From Govania unica (lineage in GTDB: Bacteria; Pseudomonadota; Alphaproteobacteria; Sphingomonadales; Govanellaceae), in NCBI RefSeq assembly GCF_027920805.1, contig NZ_JANWOI010000001.1:620001-684000 (forward strand): 64,000 nucleotides of DNA. The letters are read 5' to 3'. A program made the position numbers and the translations under genes. A model generated the notes under the pieces. The model was not told the DNA's origin. It saw nothing but the letters and a program-made list of their open reading frames with translations, and did not search any database. Of this stretch, positions 36,781-44,507 are shown in pieces. Position 1 is the first letter of the stretch. Each line of letters starts with the position of its first letter.

Positions 36781-37763
36781 CGGGTGCTTGTCTCTTCAGC
36801 CAAAGTTTCCGCACTGCGCCAGCAGGCGACCGCGCGACCGTTCCGCGCCACAAGCGGCGGCAGGGCCCGGCAATCGTCGCCTGCCAAGGGACAACGCGGC
36901 AGATAGGAGCAGCCCATGAAACGCTCGGTCGCCTTCGGCGGGTCCCCGGGAATGGGGGAGAATTCATGGGTCGTGCTAAAACGCGGCACGGCGGCGATCA
37001 GCGCGCGGGTATAGGGATGCTGCGGATTGGTCAGCACGTCTACGGTGCTGCCCATTTCAACGATGCGGCCGTAATACATGACGGCGACCTTGGTGCAGAT
37101 CTGCGCCGCCGCGCCAAAGTCATGGGTCACAAGAATAGCCGACCGTTCCGCCGCCATGCGCTGAATAAGCCCCAGCACCTGCATGCGCACGGTGGGGTCA
37201 AGCGCCGTGGTCGGCTCGTCAGCGATCAGAAGCGACGGGTTGTTGATGGCGGCAAGGGCGATCACCACGCGCTGACGCTGGCCGCCGGATAACTGATGCG
37301 GGTAATGGTCGATACGCTCGGCAGGCGCGGGCAGCGACACATCGGTCAGCGCCTGAATGGCGATCTCGCGGGCTTTGGCGCGGCTGACTTTTTGATGGCG
37401 GCATACCGATTCGATCAACAGATCGCCGATCTTGCGCACTGGGTTCAAACTGCTGAACGGGTCCTGAAAGATCATGCCGATATCGCGGCCGCGCAACCGG
37501 CGCATGGCCTCGTCGCTGGCCGGAACAAGATCAGACCCGAGAAAATTGATCTGGCCTTCCGGGATCAGGGCGTTCGCCGGCAACAGCTTCATCAGGCTCA
37601 GCACCGTGAGCGATTTGCCCGACCCGGACTCGCCCACAAGGCCAAGCACTTCGCCGCGCTTCAGATCGAAACTGACCTGATTGACAACCCGGCGGTCGCC
37701 CGCCTTGGTCGGGAAGGCAATCGACAGGTCACGGACATCAAGAATGGTGGACGGCGTGGTCAT
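36777..37763 (-). CDS. Oligopeptide-type ABC transporter ATPase (OppD-like), system 2
   Basis: 328 residues from MTTPSTILDVRDL. Walker A GESGSGKSLTVLSLMK, signature LSGGQRQRVVIALA, Walker B LIADEPTTALDPT, His switch LVTHDFGAAAQIC and C-terminal LPRCPLAGDDC. Forms the nucleotide-binding heterodimer with the OppF-like gene. Confidence 0.94.
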   Translation of the reverse strand: MTTPSTILDVRDLSIAFPTKAGDRRVVNQVSFDLKRGEVLGLVGESGSGKSLTVLSLMKLLPANALIPEGQINFLGSDLVPASDEAMRRLRGRDIGMIFQDPFSSLNPVRKIGDLLIESVCRHQKVSRAKAREIAIQALTDVSLPAPAERIDHYPHQLSGGQRQRVVIALAAINNPSLLIADEPTTALDPTVRMQVLGLIQRMAAERSAILVTHDFGAAAQICTKVAVMYYGRIVEMGSTVDVLTNPQHPYTRALIAAVPRFSTTHEFSPIPGDPPKATERFMGCSYLPRCPLAGDDCRALPPLVARNGRAVACWRSAETLAEETSTR

Positions 37764-37776
37764 GATGCTCCGGGCC

Positions 37777-38646
37777 TCACAGAGTACGCTGGCTGCGGCC
37801 GCGCAGCAGGGTGGATACGCCGTCACCGATGAGGTTCGCGGCCACCACCACCAGAACGATAGCAGCAGCTGGCATCAGCATCATCCACGGTGCCTGATAG
37901 AGGAACGACCGGCTGTCCGACAGCATATTGCCCCAGGTCGCGCTATCAAGCGGCGCGCCAATGCCAAGGAACGACAGCGCGCTTTCGGCGATCAGCATGT
38001 CGGCGAAATGGAACGCAATCGCCGCCAGCAACGACGGCCGCAGCGCCGGCAGCACATGACGGAACAGAATGCGCCATTGCCGCACACCCATGAAGCGGGC
38101 GGCGATGACATAGTCTTTTTCCAGGAGCGACAGACTTTCCGCATAAACGATACGGGCGAAAATCGGCCAGGTCAGAAGCCCAAGCACCAAGACCAGCGAC
38201 ATGAAGCCCTGACCGATGATGGCGATCAGACAGATGGCGGCCACAAGGCTCGGGAACGACATGGTAAGATTGACGATCTGCAACACCACCCGGCGCGGCC
38301 AGCCCGGCCGGTCGGCCGCAAGCAGCCCAAGCGGAGCCCCGATGGCCAGCGACAGCGCGGTGGCGAGGAGCGCGGACATGAACGACCAGTCAAACCCGGC
38401 AGCCACCCGTGACAACAGGTCACGCCCAAGATGATCGGCACCAAGGATATGCGCTTCACTGCCCGGACGGGCAAAGCGGTCATACAGATTGATGCTGTCC
38501 GCATCCGGCGCACCGAGCCAGGGCAGCACAACCGGCAAGGCAGCCAGAACCGCGATCACGCCAAGGCCAAGCACCAGCCCGGCGGGCCAGGGAGTGCGCT
38601 CCTTCACAGCCGGAGCAGCAACAGCCGGAACAGAGGGAGCGCTCAT
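37777..38646 (-). CDS. Dipeptide-type ABC permease (DppC-like), system 2
   Basis: 289 residues. First helix at about 22-44, AHILGADHLGRDLLSRVAAG at about 86-105 as the DppC landmark (GxDxxGRD form), further helices, and the EAA loop KDYVIAARFMGVRQWRILF. It overlaps the DppB-like gene by 4 bp. Confidence 0.93.
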   Translation of the reverse strand: MSAPSVPAVAAPAVKERTPWPAGLVLGLGVIAVLAALPVVLPWLGAPDADSINLYDRFARPGSEAHILGADHLGRDLLSRVAAGFDWSFMSALLATALSLAIGAPLGLLAADRPGWPRRVVLQIVNLTMSFPSLVAAICLIAIIGQGFMSLVLVLGLLTWPIFARIVYAESLSLLEKDYVIAARFMGVRQWRILFRHVLPALRPSLLAAIAFHFADMLIAESALSFLGIGAPLDSATWGNMLSDSRSFLYQAPWMMLMPAAAIVLVVVAANLIGDGVSTLLRGRSQRTL

Positions 38647-39596
38647 GCCGATACCCTGATACGCGGGTCAAGGAAGGTGATGGCGACATCCGTCAGCGCA
38701 TTGACCGCAAAGACAAAAATGGAAATGACGATAGCCAGCGCCTGCACCACGGGGAAATCGAGCGACAGCGTCGAATGAATCAACAGGCGGCCAAGCCCGG
38801 GCCAGGCGAATATGGTTTCGATCACCACCACACCGGCGATCAGGAACGAAAACTGCGCACCGATCAGGGCAATGGCGCCTAACAACGCGTTCGGCAACAC
38901 ATGCCGCCACAGAATCACTCGCGGGCTTGCGCCGATGGCGCGGGCGGTGCGCACATAATCGTCATTCATGGCTTCGGCCACGTTGGTGGCGATGATGCGG
39001 GTCAGCTTGGGCACCAGGAACGAGCTGAGCGCGATGGTCGGCAGGATCCAGTTGCTCAGCCGCTGATAGCCAAGGGCGGGCAGCCAGCCAAGCTCGATGG
39101 CAAAAATCTGCACAAGGACGAGCGCCACCAGAAATCCGGGGATGCCCTGTTTGACAAAGATCACCCAGGAAAAAATCCGCCGCGAGGTGCGGTCGGGCGC
39201 AGCGCCCCACCAGGCCCCCATGGGTACCGACACCAGAATGGTGAAGAGCATGGCGAGCAGGGTCATGAGGATCGTCGCCGGCACCGACATCAGCACCACA
39301 TCGAGCGCGTCCTGTCCGGTGGCAAGCGAGGTGCCGAAATCAAGCCGTGCCACATTCCCGAGATACATCAGGAATTGCGTGAACAACGGCTGGTCGAGCC
39401 CATAAAAGGCGCGCACTTCGGCCAGAATCTCGGGCGTTGCATCCTGACCGGCCAGGATCACCGCTGGATCCCCGGTCAGGCGCAACAGAAAGAAAAGCAC
39501 TGTCAGCAACGCAAGAATCAGGACCGCGAGGTCGAAGATCCGTTTGCCGACAATGCTTCCCGCTTTGGCTAAACTAGATGTACTGGTCTTGGACAT
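38643..39596 (-). CDS. Dipeptide-type ABC permease (DppB-like), system 2
   Basis: 317 residues. N-terminal helix then LRLTGDPAVILAGQDATPE (a variant of the usual GDP motif), EAA loop DDYVRTARAIGASPRVILW (about residue 220) and C-terminal FLDPRIR. First gene of the five-gene system 2 operon. There is no convincing ribosome site ahead of the ATG, and a candidate operator covers the start codon, so translation may be leaderless or the true start may differ. Confidence 0.9.
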   Translation of the reverse strand: MSKTSTSSLAKAGSIVGKRIFDLAVLILALLTVLFFLLRLTGDPAVILAGQDATPEILAEVRAFYGLDQPLFTQFLMYLGNVARLDFGTSLATGQDALDVVLMSVPATILMTLLAMLFTILVSVPMGAWWGAAPDRTSRRIFSWVIFVKQGIPGFLVALVLVQIFAIELGWLPALGYQRLSNWILPTIALSSFLVPKLTRIIATNVAEAMNDDYVRTARAIGASPRVILWRHVLPNALLGAIALIGAQFSFLIAGVVVIETIFAWPGLGRLLIHSTLSLDFPVVQALAIVISIFVFAVNALTDVAITFLDPRIRVSA

Positions 39597-39611
39597 GTCT
39601 TAATGTATCAT
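39596..39611. promoter_or_regulatory. Candidate island operator at the start of ABC system 2
   Basis: TGTCTTAATGTATCAT begins on the last base of the start codon of the leftward permease gene and extends upstream. It matches the shared TGTCnTAATGTTAT motif at 11 of the first 12 positions. If transcription starts near the ATG (a leaderless message), the site would overlay the promoter. Confidence 0.5.
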
Positions 39612-39671
39612 TTTAGATACAAATATCCACTGCTATGTTTACCTGAATTTGTCCGAACCTAACGGATCGGC

Positions 39672-40745
39672 TCAGCCCATCCAATAGCTTGTCCAACGCA
39701 TCTTATCCTTCAGGTATTTAGCGGCTTCGGGTTTGGTGTTCGGCACATGATCAAGCCACAGATTCGGGTCATGGCGTTCGCGGTACTGGTTGTAGACGTG
39801 ACTATAGAGGGAGAAATGCACGTCCGGGATGCGATGGTTCTTGCGGTAGCTCGTCATGTCGATGATGGCGCGGCGCTTGGTTTCGTAAGCGTCGGCTTCG
39901 GCAAGCACGGTGCCACGCGGGCCGAAAATGGCCGAGCGGCCAACCCAGTCGTTTTTCGGAGCCTGTTCCGCAAAGTAATATTTGCTGCTCTGCTGGAAAT
40001 CCATGCTGTTGTTGACGATCGTCGTGAAGACGTCGTTATGATAGGAGGTCAGGCGCATGTCATGCCATTCGCAGCCGCCGGTGGCGGTACGCAGGATGAG
40101 TTCCGCACCCTTCATGGTCATGGCGCGGAACAGTTCCGGCTCGAACTGGACCGAAGACATGGAAATATTGCCGATATCCGTACGCTCGACCGGGATCACG
40201 GCGTCCCAGCCATACATTTCCACATAGCGGTCGAACACATCATAGATGGTGGTGGTGAACTGTTCGACGCCGGGGAACATGGCGCGCATGTTGCGCTGCT
40301 TCCAATGGCGGGCGATGATCTTGCCGTTCGGACCCACGAGCACCTGAGTGTTCATGGTGTGGCCCTTCCAGTCGTCATCCAGCATCTGACAACCAAGGGC
40401 GATATAGCAGTTATATTCCTTGGCTTTTTTGCCAATGGCTTCGAATTCCGGCCCGTCGGGATGGCGCGAGATGCGGAGATACTGCTGAAGGTCCCAGGGG
40501 GCGAAGCCATGGAGCGGGAACTCATGATAGCACAGGAGGTCGCAGCGGCCGCCCGCAGCCTGGGCCTTGTCGATGGTCTCAAGCAGATAATCGAGATTGG
40601 CCTTGATGCCGGCTTCGGGATTGTCACCATCGACGCCGCGCACCGGAGTCTGGATCACGCCAATGCTGATGCGATCCGACCGCAAAGGCACGACGGGATA
40701 GGTGCCGTCTTCGCTGACCATCTTCGGAATATCTTGTCTGTTCAT
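39672..40745 (-). CDS. Nitrilase-superfamily protein lacking the catalytic Cys (amidase-like)
   Basis: 357 residues from the ATG at 40745, which has GGGGA 6 nt upstream; an ATG 15 codons earlier has no ribosome site. The fold is that of aliphatic amidases: Glu75 in CYHEFPLHGF is the expected catalytic Glu, Lys149 in ARHWKQRNM the catalytic Lys. At the nucleophile site, where relatives have Cys ahead of PE (pattern CDDGNYPE), the sequence reads ISMSSVQFEPELFRAM, so Ser197 stands in place of Cys. KGAELILRTATGG follows as usual. Normal C-N hydrolysis would be lost unless Ser or another Cys substitutes. It sits on its own strand between ABC system 2 and the Rieske operon. Confidence 0.87.
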   Translation of the reverse strand: MNRQDIPKMVSEDGTYPVVPLRSDRISIGVIQTPVRGVDGDNPEAGIKANLDYLLETIDKAQAAGGRCDLLCYHEFPLHGFAPWDLQQYLRISRHPDGPEFEAIGKKAKEYNCYIALGCQMLDDDWKGHTMNTQVLVGPNGKIIARHWKQRNMRAMFPGVEQFTTTIYDVFDRYVEMYGWDAVIPVERTDIGNISMSSVQFEPELFRAMTMKGAELILRTATGGCEWHDMRLTSYHNDVFTTIVNNSMDFQQSSKYYFAEQAPKNDWVGRSAIFGPRGTVLAEADAYETKRRAIIDMTSYRKNHRIPDVHFSLYSHVYNQYRERHDPNLWLDHVPNTKPEAAKYLKDKMRWTSYWMG

Positions 40746-40825
40746 GGAAAATCCCCGTATTTGCGCCGGTTTGGGTGCCAGCGGTTTCATTGTGAGGGTG
40801 GTATGGCCAAAGCATATTGCATTGT

Positions 40826-40841
40826 TGTCATAATGTTAATA
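40826..40841. promoter_or_regulatory. Candidate island operator in the divergent nitrilase / Rieske promoter
   Basis: TGTCATAATGTTAATA lies about 80 bp before both the leftward nitrilase-like gene and the rightward Rieske operon. Very close to the sites at 27836 and 15976. Confidence 0.6.
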
Positions 40842-40923
40842 TGATTTTTCGCAAGCACAGTCTGGATCGCCGCGCGCGGTCCGTCCAAAGATTTCACCAC
40901 GGAAGCAACACTCGGGGCACAAA

Positions 40924-42075
40924 ATGCTGATCAATAACTGGTATGTGGCGGCTTATTCTTCGGAAGTCGTGAAGGACAAGCCCCTTGGCGTGAAGATTCT
41001 CGGTTGTGATTTTGTGTTGTTTCGAAATGAGAACAACGAAGCCGTCTGTCTGAGCGACGTCTGCTGCCATCGCGGCGCCTCCCTGTCGCGCGGCAAGATC
41101 GTCGATGACGGCTGCGCGGTGGCCTGCCCGTTCCATGGCTGGCAGTTTGAAAGCGGCGGCCGCTGTATCAAAATTCCGTCCATGGGCGACGTCAAGGTGC
41201 CGAAACGCGCCCGGGTTGACAGCTATCCGACATTTGAACGGTATGACTGGGTCTGGGTGTTCCTCGGCGACCTGCCCGAAGATAAGCGCCCACCGGTTCC
41301 TGATCTGCTGCCCGAATATTATCAGACCGACGAATGGCGTTCGACCCATCTCCTGACCGAAGTCCCGGTCAATTGGAGCAAGATGGAGGAAAACTCCCTC
41401 GACACCGCCCATCTGACCTTCGTGCATTCGGTGTTCGGCAGCCGCGAAGACGCGACAGCGACCATCGTGCCGATCGAAAAGCGTCCCTATGGCGGTTACG
41501 TCTACCGCGAGCGCACGGCCCCGAAAGCATCGCAGAAAAGCGGCGTGCTCGGCCAGTTGCTGTCGCAGGAACGCACCAAGACCACGGTCTCGCTTGAATA
41601 TTCCGTGGTCGGCATCTGCCATCGTATTCATCCGCAATTCCGTCCCGGCATGGCGCAGATCGCCTTTTCCAGCACGACGCCGGTCGATAATTACACCAGC
41701 CGCCTGTTCAGCATTCAGGCCCGCAACTATGCGATCGAGCCCGAGCATGATCAGGAACGTCTGGACGGCCGCAAAAACGCCATCGCCGAAGACCGCGCCG
41801 TGGTCTCCCATGTGCGCCCGAAGGTCGGCCCGACGCCGCTCACCGATGAATTCCTGGTCGAAGCCGACGGCATGGAAGTCGCCTTCCGCAAATCGGTGTT
41901 CCAGTTGATCGACAAAGGCTGGGAGATCGATACAAAGAAAGTGGCCGAAGACTATGACCGCAAGGTCTATGTGATTCCGTCGCCGGAACGCCGCAAGGAT
42001 CCGAAGAACTGGGTTCATGAAACGATCCCGACCACGCGGCCGCGTGCCGATGACGATGACTTCACCTTAAGCTGA
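40924..42075 (+). CDS. Rieske non-heme iron oxygenase, alpha-subunit type
   Basis: 383 residues. The N-terminal Rieske domain has the ligands CCHRGASL (about residue 47) and CPFHGW (about 67). The catalytic domain has ENSLDTAHLTFVH (about 156-168), giving the bridging Asp and the two His of the mononuclear iron site. The layout is that of VanA/PaO-type monooxygenases that hydroxylate or O/N-demethylate ring compounds. No dedicated reductase or ferredoxin gene is next to it. First gene of a rightward operon with a methyltransferase, a small protein, a propeller protein and a binding protein. Confidence 0.93.
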   Translation: MLINNWYVAAYSSEVVKDKPLGVKILGCDFVLFRNENNEAVCLSDVCCHRGASLSRGKIVDDGCAVACPFHGWQFESGGRCIKIPSMGDVKVPKRARVDSYPTFERYDWVWVFLGDLPEDKRPPVPDLLPEYYQTDEWRSTHLLTEVPVNWSKMEENSLDTAHLTFVHSVFGSREDATATIVPIEKRPYGGYVYRERTAPKASQKSGVLGQLLSQERTKTTVSLEYSVVGICHRIHPQFRPGMAQIAFSSTTPVDNYTSRLFSIQARNYAIEPEHDQERLDGRKNAIAEDRAVVSHVRPKVGPTPLTDEFLVEADGMEVAFRKSVFQLIDKGWEIDTKKVAEDYDRKVYVIPSPERRKDPKNWVHETIPTTRPRADDDDFTLS

Positions 42076-42086
42076 GGACCGGGATC

Positions 42087-43229
42087 ATGACGCAACCCAC
42101 GGAAAGCCGGCGCGGTGTGCATGCCGTCATGCCGCTTCAGACCGCGGCGGAGGAAACCCGCTTCGAATTTTCAAAAGCGCTCAAAACAGCGCTCCGCACC
42201 GATCTGAAGCCCAAACTGCGGGAACGCTACGACAGCCGCGCCCGCGCCGCCTTCGAACAACGCCACAACCGCGCCCCGGAAACCGGCGCGGATGTGGAAG
42301 AGGTCATGGGCGAAGACGCTCTATACCGCTGGTGGAGCGCGCTGCTCCGGGCCCAGCAGGAAAATTACGTCCAGAACACGCTCATGTGCGTCGACCGTCA
42401 GCTCGATGATCTGACCGAAAAATGCCAAAGCTTCACCGCGTCGCCAAAGCTCGGCAGCCTCAGGCTCGATCCGTCCCTGCCCATTCCCTATTATCAGGCG
42501 GACGTCGATATCCATTGCGTGCCCGGCTCCTATTTCTTCGAACGCCACGCGGGTGACGTCGGGCAGGGCGCACGGTCGGATCTTGGCGCCTTCGTGTTTT
42601 CGCTCGGCCGCCACGGCCCCTATAACGAAGACAAGGGCATCTGCGGCATCAATTTCCTGCACGCGAATTTCCCTGATCTGAAGCCCACACGCATTCTCGA
42701 TCTCGGTTGTACGGTGGGCCAGTCAACCTTGCCCTATGCAACAGCCTTCCCCGGCGCCGAACTTCACGCGATCGATCTCGCCGCACCCTGCCTCCGCTAT
42801 GGCCACGCCCGCGCCGAAGCGCTCGGCAAAGCCGTGCATTTCTCCCAGCAGAACGCCGAACAGACCGATTTCGCCGATGAAAGTTTCGATGTCATCGTCT
42901 CGCATATTATGTTGCATGAAACCTCGGGCACAGCGCTTCAGAACATCCTGCGCGAATGCCGCCGTCTGTTGAAGCCCGGCGGCGTCATGCTCCATATCGA
43001 AGTGCCGATCCGGCCGACCGATCCCTTTGACCGCTTCCTCGCCCAGTGGGATTGCCGTCACAACAACGAACCGTTCTGGGGCACGCTCGCGACCCTCGAT
43101 CTGAAAGCCCTGGCCGTGAAGGCCGGATTTGCCGCCGACCGCGTGTTCGAAACGGCGGGCGAGACGGCCTTTGCCAAAACCGGCGGCTGGCTCGTCTATG
43201 GCGCGACCAAGGAAGGGGCCTCCGCATGA
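42087..43229 (+). CDS. Class I SAM-dependent methyltransferase with N-terminal extension, paralog 2
   Basis: 380 residues, 11 bp after the Rieske gene. An N-terminal helical domain (about 1-195, with RHNRAPETGADVEEVM matching KHGRAPQSRAEVAEAM of paralog 1) precedes the methyltransferase core: RILDLGCTVGQSTLPYATAF, LHAIDLAAPCLRYGHARAE, FDVIVSHIMLHETSG, CRRLLKPGGVMLHIE. Full-length similarity to the 32940-34061 product implies an old duplication inside the island, each copy following an oxygenase or hydroxylase gene. The methyl acceptor is unknown. Confidence 0.86.
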   Translation: MTQPTESRRGVHAVMPLQTAAEETRFEFSKALKTALRTDLKPKLRERYDSRARAAFEQRHNRAPETGADVEEVMGEDALYRWWSALLRAQQENYVQNTLMCVDRQLDDLTEKCQSFTASPKLGSLRLDPSLPIPYYQADVDIHCVPGSYFFERHAGDVGQGARSDLGAFVFSLGRHGPYNEDKGICGINFLHANFPDLKPTRILDLGCTVGQSTLPYATAFPGAELHAIDLAAPCLRYGHARAEALGKAVHFSQQNAEQTDFADESFDVIVSHIMLHETSGTALQNILRECRRLLKPGGVMLHIEVPIRPTDPFDRFLAQWDCRHNNEPFWGTLATLDLKALAVKAGFAADRVFETAGETAFAKTGGWLVYGATKEGASA

Positions 43230-43579
43230 CCGACACGAAAACAGCCCCGATAGCTCCGCTCGGCGGCCGCAGCGTTTTTCTGCGCGACCCCGACAGCGAA
43301 CGTCTGCTCGCTATGGTGATGGCGGTGGCGGCGGAAACCGCTGTGCTTCATGACCGTCTCGACCGTCTCGAACGTGTGGCGGCGGAGAAGGAACGCTTCT
43401 CGCTCGCCGATCTCGCGGCTTACGAGCCGACGGCGGAGGTGCGCGCCGAACGTGCCGACTGGATGAAGGATTACATCGCGCGTCTCCTGCGCATTTTCCA
43501 CGAGACGCTAGATGACGACGATGGCGGGGCGCGCTCTGCGGCCTATGGTGATCTGATGGAACGATTGGCGAAAGTCTGA
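43226..43579 (+). CDS. Small protein of unknown family, paralog 1
   Basis: 117 residues; the start is fixed by a 4-bp ATGA overlap with the methyltransferase. The centre is an amphipathic helix, likely coiled coil: ETAVLHDRLDRLERVAAEKE, followed by ADLAAYEPTAEVRAERADWM. I do not recognise the family. It is clearly related to the 107-residue product of 47260-47583, which has EMAVLYERLDSLERLIEKAG and EGYQPDPATLAERMKW at the same spacing. No signal peptide or membrane helix. Its coupling to a methyltransferase suggests an accessory or oligomerisation subunit; this is inference. Confidence 0.75.
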   Translation: MTDTKTAPIAPLGGRSVFLRDPDSERLLAMVMAVAAETAVLHDRLDRLERVAAEKERFSLADLAAYEPTAEVRAERADWMKDYIARLLRIFHETLDDDDGGARSAAYGDLMERLAKV

Positions 43580-43582
43580 CAT

Positions 43583-44494
43583 ATGAGTGAGCAAGTGACG
43601 GCCCCGGTTCCGTTTGAGACCGGCGATATTTTCATGGCGGCAACGGATCTCGATGACAGCAATATCGATTTCCGCAATCTGAAGGGCAATGGCCGGATTC
43701 TGCATTTCGATGCGAATTTCCACCGCAAGGCCGAACTCTGGACCGGCCATGAAGGCCTTACGGTCAATCTCGCCGTCGATCCCTCAAGCGGCATTCTCTA
43801 CACAGTCGACCCGACCGGCCGCCATGTGGTGCCGTTCGCACCGGACGGCACCCGCCTGCCCGAAATCGACTGGCTGCCGAACCGGCCTTTGAGCGCGATG
43901 ATGTTTCTCGGCGATGGTCGCGGCTATGTGGGCGTCCACAGTTTCCGTGGCGCGGTGCCCGACGATCAGTTCGGCGCGTCCAAGTTTTTCGCCTTCAACA
44001 CCGCCGATCAGGCGGTGGAGGCCCTCGATATGGAGGTCGATGGCGGCCATGTGGGCTGGCTCGGCGTCAATTACATCGCGCTCGCGGCTGACGGCAAGAC
44101 GCTTTATTCGGCGGCTGAGGGCGGTCATCGCATCCTCCGTTATGATCTCGAAACCCGTCAGCATCTCGCGGATTATCTCGTCTATGACACGGAGAATGCC
44201 GACCGCACCTTCGGCTTCGGCTTTCTGGCCGATGGCGGTCTCGCGCTCGTGACCGGCAACAGCCTGGTGCTCCGCAATGCCGACGGCACGGAACGGTTGC
44301 GCAAGGTTCTTGGCGAAAAGGGCTGGACCCGGGTCATCCTGGCGCGCGACGGCGAGACGCTTTTCGTCATCAACTTCCTCGAAGGCCGCCTGCAGCGCAG
44401 AAAAATTGCGGATGGCAGCGTTCTGTTTGAATATGATCTCGGCCTCAAATGTTCCATGTGCGGTCTGGTCGAATATGTTTTGCCCCAAACGTAA
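43583..44494 (+). CDS. Beta-propeller protein (YncE/SMP-30-like)
   Basis: 303 residues without a signal peptide. Repeated blades of the form GRILHFDANF, VNLAVDPSSGILYTVDPTG, YIALAADGKTLYSAAEGGHR, GFGFLADGGLALVTGNS and VILARDGETLFVINFLEGR give a six- or seven-bladed propeller. Two Cys lie near the C-terminus (LKCSMCGLVEY). Propellers of this kind serve as lactonases, quinoprotein-like enzymes or binding scaffolds; metal-ligand residues of SMP-30 lactonases cannot be confirmed by eye. Co-transcribed with the Rieske and methyltransferase genes. Confidence 0.78.
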   Translation: MSEQVTAPVPFETGDIFMAATDLDDSNIDFRNLKGNGRILHFDANFHRKAELWTGHEGLTVNLAVDPSSGILYTVDPTGRHVVPFAPDGTRLPEIDWLPNRPLSAMMFLGDGRGYVGVHSFRGAVPDDQFGASKFFAFNTADQAVEALDMEVDGGHVGWLGVNYIALAADGKTLYSAAEGGHRILRYDLETRQHLADYLVYDTENADRTFGFGFLADGGLALVTGNSLVLRNADGTERLRKVLGEKGWTRVILARDGETLFVINFLEGRLQRRKIADGSVLFEYDLGLKCSMCGLVEYVLPQT

Positions 44495-44507
44495 GCAGGA
44501 GACCCCG

